Shown here piece after piece: positions 47,693 to 56,048 of a stretch of DNA of 64,000 bases (its first letter is position 1; each line of letters begins with the position of its first letter). A program made the position numbers and the translations under genes. Location of the stretch: contig JAUIJE010000016.1 in assembly GCA_030431455.1 (NCBI GenBank), positions 62,001 to 126,000 on the forward strand. Reading direction: 5' to 3'. This DNA is from a bacterium. GTDB taxonomy: Bacteria > Myxococcota > UBA727 > JAUIJE01. The notes beneath the pieces are model-generated. The model saw only the letters and a program-made list of their open reading frames with translations. It was not told the DNA's origin and ran no database searches.

Positions 47693-49456
47693 ATGCGCCA
47701 CTTCCTCGCTCTTCCCTGCGCGGCCCTGCTCCTCAGCGCCTGCGTGAACGAAGTCGGAAGTGAAGAAGGCATCGACCTCGGCGAACGCGCCCACCAAGAC
47801 CTCGCCGTCGTCGACGGCCAGCCCGCCACCGCCGGCGAAATCTACTCCACCGTGGCCCTGTCCGACGGGTTCAGCCCGTTCTGCACCGGGACCCTCATCG
47901 CGCCGCAGGTGGTGGTGTCCGCCGCCCACTGCGTGGTCGAGGGCTTCGGCACCATTTCGCCCAACAGCGTGGAGATCATCGCCGGGGTGCTCAACGCCAA
48001 CAACGCCCCCAACAACACCCGCTACGGCGTCAGCCAAGTCATCGCCCACAACCAGTACAACAACAATGGGCCCTACGACAACGACGGGGTGGGGGCAGAC
48101 AATGACATTTCGTTGCTTATCTTGAGCCAACCGGTGGTGGGCATGCAGCCGGCGCAGATTCTGCCCGCGGCGGAGTTCGACAACGTCTTGACGTTCGGGA
48201 CGCCGGTCGTCGTCACCGGCTACGGCCAGACCCAGGTCAACGGGGGCACCAGCGGGGTGCTCTACATCGGACAGACCCCGTACGATCACCGTTCGTCGTC
48301 GGAGTTCATGGCCGGGGCCAACAACTCCACCGATTCTTGTTTCGGGGACAGCGGCGGCCCGGTGTACGTCTTCAGCGGGGGGCAGCGGTTCCTCATCGGC
48401 GCCACCTCCCGGGGCATTTGGTCCTCGAACAGCGCGTGTGGGGACGGCGGCATCTACACCCTGGTGTCGGCCTACACGAGCTGGATCGAATCGAACGCCG
48501 GGGGCTTGCTCGACGACCTGCCCCCCGACGGAGGCGGCAACCCGCCCCCCACCGGCAGCTGCGTGGGCAGCTGTGGCCAGCAGACCGCGGCGGGATGCTG
48601 GTGCGACGACCAATGCGAAGCCAACAACGATTGTTGCGCCGACTACCAACAAGAATGTGTGGGCAACCCCGATCCCCCGACGGGGGAGTGGCTGTGCCCG
48701 CCCGCGTGGATCGGCGATGGCGAATGTGACTGCGGCTGCGGCGCGGTGGACACCGACTGCACCGCCGGCACCGTCGCGGAATGTGAATGGAACCACTGCC
48801 AGAACGGCACCGAGCTCGACCCCGCAAGCCCCGATCAATGTGTGGTGCCGGGCCAGCCCGAACCCGAGCCTCAGCCGGAGCCCGAGCCCACCGGGGGCTG
48901 GACCTGCGATCCGGCCTACCAGGGCGACGGGGAATGTGACTGCGGCTGTGGCGTGCAGGACAGCGATTGTCCGCTCGGGACCCTCGACGAATGCCAGTAC
49001 AACCTGTGCCCCGAAGGGGTCCTCCCCGACGCCAACAGCCCCTGGTTGTGTGAAGGCGCCACCGGCGACGGCGATGGGGATGGCGACGGCGATGGGGATG
49101 GCGACGGCGACGGCGACGGGGACGGCGATGGAGACGGGGACGGCGATGGTGACGGGGATGGCGACGGCGACGGCGACGGTGACGTCGGGGGCGACGGCGA
49201 CGGCGATGGGGATGGCGACGTGATCGGGGGCGACGGCGATGGGGATGGCGACGGCACCGGCAACAACGGCGGCGACGGCGACATCATCCTCAACAACGAT
49301 CCCGGCACCGGCAACGTGACCTCCGACGACTTGCGCGACGACCCCACCGAGGTGAACGGGGGGTGCTCGGCGACGCACACCGGCGGCGGCAGCCCCGTGG
49401 GCGCGGGGCTCGCGTTGTTGCTGCTCGGGCTGGTGTCTCGGCGGCGCCGGGCGTGA
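47693..49456 (+). CDS. Trypsin-like serine protease lipoprotein with SMB, Cys modules, DG linker and MYXO-CTERM-like tail
   Basis: A 587-residue surface protease. The signal ends at LSAC (Cys17). The S1 protease domain (about 41-270) has His79 (AAHC), Asp138 (NDISLL) and Ser220 (GDSGGP); Asp214 six residues before the serine predicts trypsin-like cleavage after Arg/Lys. A somatomedin-B-like knot (SCVGSC..CWCDDQC..CC), two [10 protein letters not shown] modules and a long (DG)n linker follow. The end, [11 protein letters not shown], a hydrophobic helix and SRRRR, is a MYXO-CTERM-type sorting signal. It has both a lipobox and a C-terminal anchor, so surface tethering is strongly implied. GGAGG precedes the ATG. 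Confidence 0.93.
   Translation: MRHFLALPCAALLLSACVNEVGSEEGIDLGERAHQDLAVVDGQPATAGEIYSTVALSDGFSPFCTGTLIAPQVVVSAAHCVVEGFGTISPNSVEIIAGVLNANNAPNNTRYGVSQVIAHNQYNNNGPYDNDGVGADNDISLLILSQPVVGMQPAQILPAAEFDNVLTFGTPVVVTGYGQTQVNGGTSGVLYIGQTPYDHRSSSEFMAGANNSTDSCFGDSGGPVYVFSGGQRFLIGATSRGIWSSNSACGDGGIYTLVSAYTSWIESNAGGLLDDLPPDGGGNPPPTGSCVGSCGQQTAAGCWCDDQCEANNDCCADYQQECVGNPDPPTGEWLCPPAWIGDGECDCGCGAVDTDCTAGTVAECEWNHCQNGTELDPASPDQCVVPGQPEPEPQPEPEPTGGWTCDPAYQGDGECDCGCGVQDSDCPLGTLDECQYNLCPEGVLPDANSPWLCEGATGDGDGDGDGDGDGDGDGDGDGDGDGDGDGDGDGDGDGDGDVGGDGDGDGDGDVIGGDGDGDGDGTGNNGGDGDIILNNDPGTGNVTSDDLRDDPTEVNGGCSATHTGGGSPVGAGLALLLLGLVSRRRRA
49064..49261 (+). repeat. Asp-Gly coding tandem repeat in the protease
   Basis: The GGN GAY hexamer is repeated with synonymous drift, broken by short VGG and VIGG interruptions, giving a (DG)n linker between the Cys modules and the C-terminal anchor. 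Same codon pattern as the tracts in the giant lipoprotein, on the opposite strand. Confidence 0.92.
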
Positions 49457-49501
49457 CCCACCTGGATTGACGGGACCGCTCAGGCGCGCACACTGGGGGG
49501 C

Positions 49502-49825
49502 GTGAGCGACCAAAACCTCCCCGCGTCCGAGAGCGCGATCGCGCAGCTCAAGGCCGCCCGCGATCGCGGGCGGTCGGCGGGCAAGACCTATCGCGAATAC
49601 ATGCGCACCAGCACCCGCGGCCTCGAGGTCGGGGTGGGCGTGGCCGTCGGGGCCGCGGTGGGCGCGTGGTTGGACAACCGATATGGCACCGGGCCGTGGT
49701 GCGCCCTGGGCGGCGTGCTGCTCGGGGTGGCCCACGCGGTGAAGGTTTTGGTCGAGATCGTGGCCGAAGAGAAGAAGCGCTCCGCGGCGCAAAAAGCAGC
49801 CACGGAGGCAGCCCATGACGGATGA
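49502..49825 (+). CDS. AtpZ/AtpI-like F0 accessory membrane protein
   Basis: A 107-residue protein from a GTG (49502). Two hydrophobic helices with small-residue packing (VGVGVAVGAAVGAWLD, CALGGVLLGVAHAVKVL) match the AtpZ/gene-1 family found at the head of ATP synthase operons, implicated in c-ring assembly or Mg2+/Ca2+ transport. A charged N-terminus and a Lys/Ala-rich C-terminus flank them. It overlaps the next gene by 11 bases. Confidence 0.85.
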   Translation: MSDQNLPASESAIAQLKAARDRGRSAGKTYREYMRTSTRGLEVGVGVAVGAAVGAWLDNRYGTGPWCALGGVLLGVAHAVKVLVEIVAEEKKRSAAQKAATEAAHDG

Positions 49826-50231
49826 AGCAGGCACCCGCGCGGGCGGCATCGCCCGTGACATCCGGTTGCTCACCGGCGTGGCGGTGGTGGTCTCGGCGGT
49901 GCTGGTCGTCGGGTCGCTGCTGCTGGCCCTGTTCGGGGTGCCGGGCATGTGGCCGTTCACCAAAGGCTTGACGCTTGGGTGTGTGGCCTCGACGGTGAAC
50001 TTGCGGGTGTTGTCCGCGGCCACCGCGGCGATGTTCCAACAGCAGAACGGCTCGGCCTTGCTCGGTTTCTTGATCAGCTTCGTGATCTTGGTGTGCGCGG
50101 CGGTGTTTGTCCTCGGCCAGCCCGCGGGGTTTGCGCTGGGCTTCGCCGCCGGCATCACGATGCCGGGCTTGGTGGGCCTCGGCTACGCCGCCGTCGACAA
50201 GCGGTCGCGCGGCCCCGACGACGCCGGCTGA
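49815..50231 (+). CDS. ATP synthase subunit I-like protein
   Basis: A 138-residue protein with four hydrophobic helices (LLTGVAVVVSAVLVVGSLLLAL, TLGCVASTVNLRVL, LGFLISFVILVCAAVFVLG, FALGFAAGITMPGLVGLGYAA), as in AtpI-type c-ring assembly factors. The NLRVLS segment after helix two is a conserved-looking feature. The start at the ATG at 49815 overlaps the previous gene. Located 174 bases upstream of atpB. Confidence 0.82.
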   Translation: MTDEAGTRAGGIARDIRLLTGVAVVVSAVLVVGSLLLALFGVPGMWPFTKGLTLGCVASTVNLRVLSAATAAMFQQQNGSALLGFLISFVILVCAAVFVLGQPAGFALGFAAGITMPGLVGLGYAAVDKRSRGPDDAG

Positions 50232-50405
50232 GCGCGGTTTGACGACGACGACGTGACATCACGCCGCGCCTTGTGCGGCGAAATGACGCTTTGTTGCGCG
50301 GGTGTTTTCACGACGTGCACAGCAGTGCGCCAAAAGCCCCTTGCCCATCGGGACCAAAGGTTGCATGAGTCCCAGCGCAATCACTCGATCGCAGCGAGGA
50401 CGGAC

Positions 50406-51185
50406 GTGGATCACCACACCACATGGTTCAGCTTTCTGCCCGGTTACCAGAACCTTCTGGACTACCTGAACGGGTATTACTCGGGCTCCATTCTCATGCC
50501 CGCGGGCGCGCACGAGTACGAGTCCGTGCACCACATCTTCGCCGCGGGCTTGGTGTTCCTGTTCTTGGTGATCATGGCGCTGCTCGCCCGGGCGCGCCTG
50601 AGCGACATCGAGAACGCGGTCATTCCCGACAAGAAGCTCACCCCGCTGCTCATGTTTGAGCTCATCCTCGAGCTGGTGATGGGCATGATGGAGTCGGTGC
50701 TCGGCAAAGAGTACAAGCGCTACGTCCCGATGATCGGCACCTGCGCGCTGTTCATCCTGTTCTCGAATTTGCTCGGGCTCGTGCCTGGTTTCGTGCCCCC
50801 CACCGACAACCTCAACACCACCTTCGCGGTCGCCTCGGTGGTGTTCGTGTGGTTCAACTTTCACGGGTTCCGCCAGGCCGGTCACCACCACATCACCCAC
50901 ATGCTCAACCCGGTGGGGGCCTGGTGGGGCTGGTTCCTCGCCCCGCTGCTCGGCGTGGTCGAGGTGTTCGGCGTGCTCATCCGTCCTGTGACATTGGCGC
51001 TGCGTCTCGCCGCCAACATGATCGGCGACCACGCGGTGCTGTTCGCGTTCGCGGGCATTTTTCCGCTCCTGGTGCCGCTGCCCTTCTACGCCCTCGGTCT
51101 GTTGGTGTGCCTCATCCAGACCGCGGTCTTCTGCATCTTGTCGACGGTGTACATCGCTTTGCACACCCCGGAAGAACATCACTGA
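50406..51185 (+). CDS. atpB: ATP synthase F0 subunit a
   Basis: A 259-residue membrane stator subunit that forms the proton half-channels. The essential arginine is in [13 protein letters not shown] (about residue 200). [21 protein letters not shown] and the N-terminal [13 protein letters not shown] block are typical. The start is the GTG at 50406 (GAGG upstream), because homology begins there; longer frames read through intergenic sequence. atpE follows after 53 bases. A small hairpin (50262-50280) lies in the gap before it. Confidence 0.95.
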   Translation: MDHHTTWFSFLPGYQNLLDYLNGYYSGSILMPAGAHEYESVHHIFAAGLVFLFLVIMALLARARLSDIENAVIPDKKLTPLLMFELILELVMGMMESVLGKEYKRYVPMIGTCALFILFSNLLGLVPGFVPPTDNLNTTFAVASVVFVWFNFHGFRQAGHHHITHMLNPVGAWWGWFLAPLLGVVEVFGVLIRPVTLALRLAANMIGDHAVLFAFAGIFPLLVPLPFYALGLLVCLIQTAVFCILSTVYIALHTPEEHH

Positions 51186-51238
51186 CCTCGATTCCTGACC
51201 CTTGTCCCCGGGGGGCGACCCCCAGAAAGAGAAGAAAG

Positions 51239-51541
51239 ATGAAATCCCTGTTCACCCGTTTTCTCGTGTTCTCCTGCACCCTCCTCGTCGCTGGCGCCGC
51301 GTTTGCGCAAGACGGCGCCGCGATGGGCACCGAGTCGTACAAAGCGCTGGCCGCCGGCATCGGCATCGGTCTCGCCGTCCTCGGTGGGGGCATGGGCCAA
51401 GGCCGTGCCGCTGCGGCCGCCTTCGAAGGCCTGTCCCGCAACCCCAATGCGCGCGACGCGGTGTTCGTGCCGTTCATTCTCGGCCTCGCCCTCATCGAGT
51501 CGCTCGTGATTCTGGCCCTCGTCGGCCTGAAGTTCATCTGA
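51239..51541 (+). CDS. atpE: ATP synthase F0 subunit c with signal-like N-terminal extension
   Basis: A 100-residue rotor subunit. The first 24 residues form a signal-peptide-like extension (ending AAFA) before the usual hairpin. Helix one has [12 protein letters not shown] and Gln54 in MGQG; the polar loop has RNPNARD; helix two carries the ion-binding Glu87 in ALIESLV. Gln plus Glu-Ser is also part of the known sodium-binding set, but the other sodium ligands (Thr and Tyr after the Glu) are not conserved. So proton use is at least as likely. AGAAAG precedes the ATG. The F1 genes are not here. Confidence 0.95.
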   Translation: MKSLFTRFLVFSCTLLVAGAAFAQDGAAMGTESYKALAAGIGIGLAVLGGGMGQGRAAAAAFEGLSRNPNARDAVFVPFILGLALIESLVILALVGLKFI

Positions 51542-51566
51542 GCTGACCGACCAGAAGGGTCGAAAG

Positions 51567-51607
51567 CGCTGCCGCCCTGGCCTTGGCCGGGGTGAGCAGC
51601 GTTTTTT
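51567..51607 (+). terminator. Rho-independent terminator after atpE
   Basis: CGCTGC pairs with GCAGCG around a GC-rich inner stem (TGGCC/GGCC), followed by TTTTTT. It ends 12 bases before the prmA ATG, so prmA probably has its own promoter or depends on read-through. Confidence 0.8.
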
Positions 51608-51618
51608 GTGAGGCGAAC

Positions 51619-52530
51619 ATGAAGTCGTGGCGTCAGGTGGTCATCGACGTGCAGCCGCAGTTCGCGGATGCGTTCTCGTCGCTGTTGACCGATCAGGGAG
51701 CGCTCGGTTTGGAGATCATCGACGACACGACCCGGGCGATGCCGGGGGCGATGGCGCGGCTCAACGCGCGCACGACGTTGGTGGCCCCGTTCGAACCGCG
51801 CGAGGGGCTCGAGCGCGACATCTCCGCGGAGGTGGCACGGCTGATGCGGGCCCTCGACGGCGCGCCCGACGTGGAGATCGCTTGGTCGACCCTCGACGAG
51901 GAGGACTGGAACGCGACGTTCAAGCAGGGGTGGGCGCCGTTTTTTCTCGCCGAGGACGTCGTGGTCGTGCCCTCGTGGGCCGAGCAGTGGCCGCCCGCCG
52001 GGACCGAGCTGTTCATCGATCCAGGCGCGGCGTTCGGCACCGGGACCCACGAGACCACGCAGTTGTGTGCGCGCCTGTTGCTCGATCACCTCGCCGCCCA
52101 CGGCGCGCCCCCCGCGGTGCTCGACGTGGGCACCGGGAGCGGCATCTTGTCCTTGCTCGCGCTCAAGCGCGGCGTGCCCCGGGCCGCGGGCACCGAGATC
52201 GATCCCGTGGCCCTCGACGCCGCCCGCGCGAACATGGACGCCAACGGGGTGGGCGAACGGTTCGTCGGGTGGATCGGCAACCCCGACGAGACCGGCGAAC
52301 GCTTTGCATTGGCGTTGGCCAACATCTTGATCGACCCCTTGCTGCACCTCGCGCCCGCGATCGCCCGGGCGGTGAGGCCGGGGGGCATCTTGATCGCGTC
52401 CGGGATCCTGGTGTCCCAGGCCGAGGCGCTGGAAAAGGCCTACGTCGCCCAGGGTTTTGTGCGTGTGTCACGTGAGACATTGGGCGAGTGGGCGGGCGTA
52501 AAACTTCAAAGGGCCGCGTCGGACACGTAG
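51619..52530 (+). CDS. prmA: Ribosomal protein L11 methyltransferase
   Basis: A 303-residue SAM-dependent enzyme that trimethylates ribosomal protein L11. The N-terminal substrate-recognition domain (WRQVVIDVQ, DEEDWNATFKQGWAPFFL) is followed by the class I methyltransferase with FGTGTHETTQ, VLDVGTGSGILSL and NILIDPLL, all typical of PrmA. The ATG at 51619 is preceded by GAGG. The gene lies immediately after a strong terminator. Confidence 0.94.
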   Translation: MKSWRQVVIDVQPQFADAFSSLLTDQGALGLEIIDDTTRAMPGAMARLNARTTLVAPFEPREGLERDISAEVARLMRALDGAPDVEIAWSTLDEEDWNATFKQGWAPFFLAEDVVVVPSWAEQWPPAGTELFIDPGAAFGTGTHETTQLCARLLLDHLAAHGAPPAVLDVGTGSGILSLLALKRGVPRAAGTEIDPVALDAARANMDANGVGERFVGWIGNPDETGERFALALANILIDPLLHLAPAIARAVRPGGILIASGILVSQAEALEKAYVAQGFVRVSRETLGEWAGVKLQRAASDT

Positions 52531-52612
52531 AACCGCCTCAAGCCAAGACGCTGGCCGGCGCGCATGTCGTGTGATGTTCGCTTTCGGCTAGACTGCTTGG
52601 CAGGAGGCGAGG

Positions 52613-53338
52613 TTGACCGACGTGCAGACGCTGATCGATGGCAGTGACTTTGACGTCCACTACCAGCCCGTGCTCGACCTCCGCACCAACAAAGCCTTCG
52701 CCTACGAGGCGCTGGTGCGCGCGCACCCGCCGGAGTTCAAAAACCCCCTCGTGCTCATCGACGCCGCCCTCCGCGAAGGGTTGATGGGGGTGCTGGGGCG
52801 GGCCATCCGGCGCAAAGCGGTCGACGACTGCCGCGACTTGCCACTGTTTCTCAACATTCACCCCAACGAGTTCGAGGAGGGGTGGCTGGTCCGGCCCGAT
52901 GACCCGATCTTCGAACACGAACACCCGGTGTACCTCGAGATCACCGAAGGGGTGCCGCTGTCGCACTTCTCGCTCTGCCACGAGGTGCTGCAAGAGCTGC
53001 GCGGCAAGGGCATGTGCTTGGCCGTCGACGACCTCGGGGCGGGTTACTCCAACCTCAAGTACATCGCGGACCTCAACCCCGAGATGGTCAAGCTCGACCG
53101 GGACCTCATCACCGGGCTCACCATCGGCTCCCGCCTGCACACGCTGGTCACCAAGATCGTCGATCTGTGCACAGCCCTCGGGGCCAAGGTCGTGGCCGAG
53201 GGCATCGAGACCGACGAGGAGCTCGCCGCGGTGCGCGCCACCGGCTGTCACTATGGCCAGGGCTACCTCATCGCCCGGCCCGCGTTCCCCCCGCCGCGCC
53301 CGCGCTTGGTGGGGCTCGAGCCACCGACGCTGCACTAG
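52613..53338 (+). CDS. Cyclic-di-GMP phosphodiesterase (EAL domain only)
   Basis: A 241-residue stand-alone EAL protein from a TTG start (52613) with a strong AGGAGG. The catalytic residues are kept: EALVR, NIHPNE, LEITEGV, VDDLGAGYSNL (the DDFG-type loop), KLDRDLI, AEGIET and GQGYLI. It should cleave c-di-GMP to pGpG. There is no GGDEF or sensor domain. No terminator is seen; the stop is followed directly by repeat element B. Confidence 0.93.
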   Translation: MTDVQTLIDGSDFDVHYQPVLDLRTNKAFAYEALVRAHPPEFKNPLVLIDAALREGLMGVLGRAIRRKAVDDCRDLPLFLNIHPNEFEEGWLVRPDDPIFEHEHPVYLEITEGVPLSHFSLCHEVLQELRGKGMCLAVDDLGAGYSNLKYIADLNPEMVKLDRDLITGLTIGSRLHTLVTKIVDLCTALGAKVVAEGIETDEELAAVRATGCHYGQGYLIARPAFPPPRPRLVGLEPPTLH

Positions 53339-53480
53339 CCTTTGAGAGGGGAGTTCCTCCCCCCTCGGCCCTCACGCTTCGCAAGCTCAGCGAATCGGGC
53401 CTCACCCCCGAGGCGGTGCTACAGGGGCCTCCGGCCCGTCGCGCCGTGGTTGCATCCTGCGGATGCAACGGGCTGAGGAG
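53339..53480. repeat. Dispersed intergenic hairpin element, copy B
   Basis: This stretch begins right after the EAL stop and aligns over about 130 bases with copy A (40087 on): the TAG stop followed by CCT, GGGGAGTTCCTCCCC, CACCCCCGAG, CGGCCCGTCGC and the palindrome GTTGCATCC-TGC-GGATGCAAC (53449-53469). The three-base loop differs but both arms are conserved, as expected if the fold matters. It overlaps the 3' end of the LysR remnant. Confidence 0.7.
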
Positions 53481-53761
53481 GCGGTTGGGGTGGGCGGCGC
53501 GGCGCTTTGGTCGCGGGCGACGTCGGGGACGGTGTCGACCAGGCGGAGGATGTCGAGGGCCACGGGGAGCAGGCGCGCGCCGGCGTCGGACAGGGCCATG
53601 CCGTCGCGCCGGCGCTCGAACAGGGACGTGCCCAGTTCGTCCTCGAGGCGCAGGATGTGGCGGCTCACCGGCGGTTGGGTCAGGCACAGGCGCCGGGCCG
53701 CGCGGCCCACGTGGCGCTCTTCGGCCACGGTCACGAACGAACGAAGTTGGTCGAGGCTCAT
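53402..53761 (-). pseudogene. Truncated LysR-type regulator (DNA-binding domain only)
   Basis: The ATG at 53761 opens a perfect LysR helix-turn-helix (MSLDQLRSFVTVAEERHVG, LCLTQPPVSRHILRLEDELG) and the start of the linker helix. From about residue 90 the frame runs into repeat element B and stops at 119, whereas full members have about 300 residues. The whole effector-binding domain is missing. It is therefore probably a remnant, though a short DNA-binding protein cannot be excluded. It diverges from map. Confidence 0.65.
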
Positions 53762-53879
53762 GGCCCCACAATAGCGCGCGGGGCGCGCAGCGCGACGATG
53801 CCAAAAAAGCATCGCCCACGGGGCGCGCGATGTCGCATGGACATTGGCGGGGCCGCGGTGAGGGACCCACAGTGCGGGC

Positions 53880-54704
53880 ATGTCATTGCCCATGGAGATC
53901 CTCAGCCCGCGCCAAATCGGGCCCCTGTTGGCCGCGGGCCGGGCCGCCGCCGACGTGCTCGACGCGGTGGCCGCCCACATCGCCCCCGGGGTGAGCACCG
54001 CCGCCCTCGACGAGGTCGCCCGCGCGGCCATGGCCGGGGTGGGGGCACGCTCCGCGGCCGAGGGGTACGGCCCCCCGCACCAGGTCCCGTTTCCCGGCGC
54101 GGTGTGCACCAGCATTGGGCGGGTGGTGTGCCATGGCGTGCCGCGCCGGGACGAGTGGTTGCGGGACGGGGACGTGATCAACGTCGACGTGGCCGTGGAC
54201 AAGGACGGCTACTTCGGCGACACCTCGCGCACCTTTGGCGTCGGCGACGTCGACGACGAGGCCGCGCGGTTGATGGCGGTGACCGAGGCGGCGATGTGGC
54301 GCGGCATCCGCGCCCTCGTGACCGGGGCGCGGCTCTCGGCGGTGGGCCAAGCGATCGAACCGTTCGTGACCGCGGCCGGCTTCGCGGTCGTGCCCGACTA
54401 CGGCGGGCACGGCATCGGCCGGGCCATGCACACCGCCCCCCACGTCAGCCACGTGGTGGGGCGGCGGCGGGGGCCGCGGCTGGTCGCGGGCATGGCCCTG
54501 ACCGTGGAACCGATCGTGTGCACGGGGCGGCCGGCCGCGCGCACCCGGCGCGACGGCTGGACGGTGGTGACCGTCGACGGGGGCCGGACCGCGCAGTTCG
54601 AGCACACGGTGCTGCTCACCGACCAAGGCCCCCGGGTGACCACCCTCGGCGCGGCCGAACGGGCCCGCGGTCTCGACGAGGGCGGCCCGCTTCCGGGCCC
54701 CTAG
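53880..54704 (+). CDS. map: Methionine aminopeptidase, type I-like
   Basis: A 274-residue metallopeptidase that removes the initiator methionine. The five metal ligands are present: Asp in VDVAVDKDG, Asp in FGDTSRTF, His in GGHGIGRAMH, Glu in TVEPIV and Glu in QFEHTVL. The substrate-side His in PPHQVPFPG is also kept. It is a diverged copy and may be a second, specialised Map. Its TAG stop overlaps the pdxA stop at a shared CTAG (54701-54704). ATG 53880 or the in-frame ATG at 53892 could be the start. Confidence 0.9.
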   Translation: MSLPMEILSPRQIGPLLAAGRAAADVLDAVAAHIAPGVSTAALDEVARAAMAGVGARSAAEGYGPPHQVPFPGAVCTSIGRVVCHGVPRRDEWLRDGDVINVDVAVDKDGYFGDTSRTFGVGDVDDEAARLMAVTEAAMWRGIRALVTGARLSAVGQAIEPFVTAAGFAVVPDYGGHGIGRAMHTAPHVSHVVGRRRGPRLVAGMALTVEPIVCTGRPAARTRRDGWTVVTVDGGRTAQFEHTVLLTDQGPRVTTLGAAERARGLDEGGPLPGP

Positions 54705-55633
54705 GGGGTTAAGCGCAGGGCCCAGTCCAAGGCCGCGCGCATGCTCGCCGGGTCGGCTTGGCCCGTGCCCACCAATGCATCTGCAGTGCCGTGGTCGGGG
54801 CTGGTGCGCACCACATCGAGGCCCCAGGTGATGTTCACCCCGGCGCCTTTTGTGAGCAGCTTGTACGGGGCCAAGCCTTGGTCGTGGTAGAGGGCGAGCA
54901 CCGCGTCGGGGCTTGGCGCCCCCCGGGCCACGTCGGCGAAAAAGCCGTCCGCGGGCAGCGGTCCGCGCAGGGTCAGCCCGGGCCGCGACTTCTGCAGCAC
55001 GGGACCGACCACGGTCTGCTCCTCGTCTCCGAGCAGGCCGCCCTCGCCGGCGTGGGGGTTGAGCCCGAGTACGGCGATGGTGACGTCCCGCCGCCCCGCG
55101 ATGTGTTGGGTGGCGTCGCCCAACAGATCGAGAATCTCGTCGAGGCGCTGGGCGGTGAGGGCCGCGGGCACGTCCCGCAGCGGCACGTGAATGGTGGCAA
55201 GCCCGAGCACGAACGGCCCCCCCGCGAACAGCATCAACGGGCGGGGCCCGCGGGCCAGGTGCGCGAACAGAAACTCGGTGTGGCCGGGGTAGGGCCCGCC
55301 CTCGACCTCCTGGAGCGCGGCCTTGTGGATGGGGCCGGTGACCAGGGCGTCGACTTCGCCGGCCTGCGCCGCCCCCACCGCGAGCAACAACGCGTCCCGC
55401 TCGAGGGCGAGGCCGCTTCGGCCCGCGGGGGGCACCAAGCGCACGTGGTGCGGGCCCACGCGCAAGCCATCGGCGGTGAGGGCCATGTCCACCCCCGAGG
55501 GGGCCCTTCGCAATGTGTCTGCATGGCCAAAGAACACGAACCGGGTGTCATCGTCCGGGGGGAGCGCGGCCAGGCCTTTGGCCAGGACCTCGGGGCCGAT
55601 GCCGCCCCCGGGGGTCAGGCCCACGGTGCGCAT
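54701..55633 (-). CDS. pdxA: 4-hydroxythreonine-4-phosphate dehydrogenase
   Basis: A 310-residue enzyme of pyridoxal 5'-phosphate synthesis that oxidises and decarboxylates 4-phosphohydroxy-L-threonine with NAD. Metal-binding histidines lie in PGHTEFL, LYHDQGLAP and SPDHGTA; TPGGGIGPEV and TGPIHKAAL are family blocks. The ATG at 55633 follows the cupin stop by three bases, so the two are an operon. pdxJ is not in the window. Confidence 0.94.
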   Translation of the reverse strand: MRTVGLTPGGGIGPEVLAKGLAALPPDDDTRFVFFGHADTLRRAPSGVDMALTADGLRVGPHHVRLVPPAGRSGLALERDALLLAVGAAQAGEVDALVTGPIHKAALQEVEGGPYPGHTEFLFAHLARGPRPLMLFAGGPFVLGLATIHVPLRDVPAALTAQRLDEILDLLGDATQHIAGRRDVTIAVLGLNPHAGEGGLLGDEEQTVVGPVLQKSRPGLTLRGPLPADGFFADVARGAPSPDAVLALYHDQGLAPYKLLTKGAGVNITWGLDVVRTSPDHGTADALVGTGQADPASMRAALDWALRLTP

Positions 55634-55636
55634 GGG

Positions 55637-55975
55637 TCAGCCGAGCGCGCTTTCACCGTCGCGGAGAATGATCACGCAGGTGTCGTTCTCGAGGACGATG
55701 TGCGGGCCTTGGGCGGTGCCGGCGGCGACCTCCCAGGTGTCGCCCGCGTGCAGCACGCGAAAACCGCCGTCCTGGCCAAAGCGCAACGAGCCGCTCAGCA
55801 CCCGGCCTTTTTCGGCGCTGGGGTGGGTGAGGGCGGGGATGACCACGTCCTTGACCGCTTCGATGACCTCGAGGGTCTTGCCGTCGGCTTGTCCGATGCG
55901 GGCCAAGCGCAAGCCGCGCAGGCTCGGGATTTCGACAAACGCTTCGGGGGCGGGCATCTGAAAGTCGGTGTCCAT
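55637..55975 (-). CDS. Cupin-domain protein
   Basis: A 112-residue single-domain cupin. A beta-barrel pattern with ALTHPSAEKGRVLSGSLRF and VLHAGDTWEVAAGTAQGPHIV carries His/Glu candidates for a metal site, though the classic first motif is only partly kept. The ATG at 55975 has GGAGG upstream. It precedes pdxA by three bases and may be translated with it. Substrate or ligand unknown. Confidence 0.85.
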   Translation of the reverse strand: MDTDFQMPAPEAFVEIPSLRGLRLARIGQADGKTLEVIEAVKDVVIPALTHPSAEKGRVLSGSLRFGQDGGFRVLHAGDTWEVAAGTAQGPHIVLENDTCVIILRDGESALG

Positions 55976-56048
55976 CGCGTCCTCCGGGCGCAGATGTACC
56001 ACACCGGGGCCGCGGCTGACGATGGGGGAACGATGCCGCTGCGCGTCG

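Noticed and set aside
46187-50158. A 1323-residue open frame on the minus strand
   Set aside because: It runs antisense across Hsp70, DUF2752, plsY, the protease and AtpZ-like genes, all well supported by motifs. Long antisense frames are expected in GC-rich codon-biased DNA.
51239-51541. Firm call of a sodium-dependent ATP synthase
   Set aside because: Gln54 and Glu87-Ser88 fit, but the Thr and Tyr positions that complete the known sodium site are not conserved, and the motif occurs in proton-type relatives.
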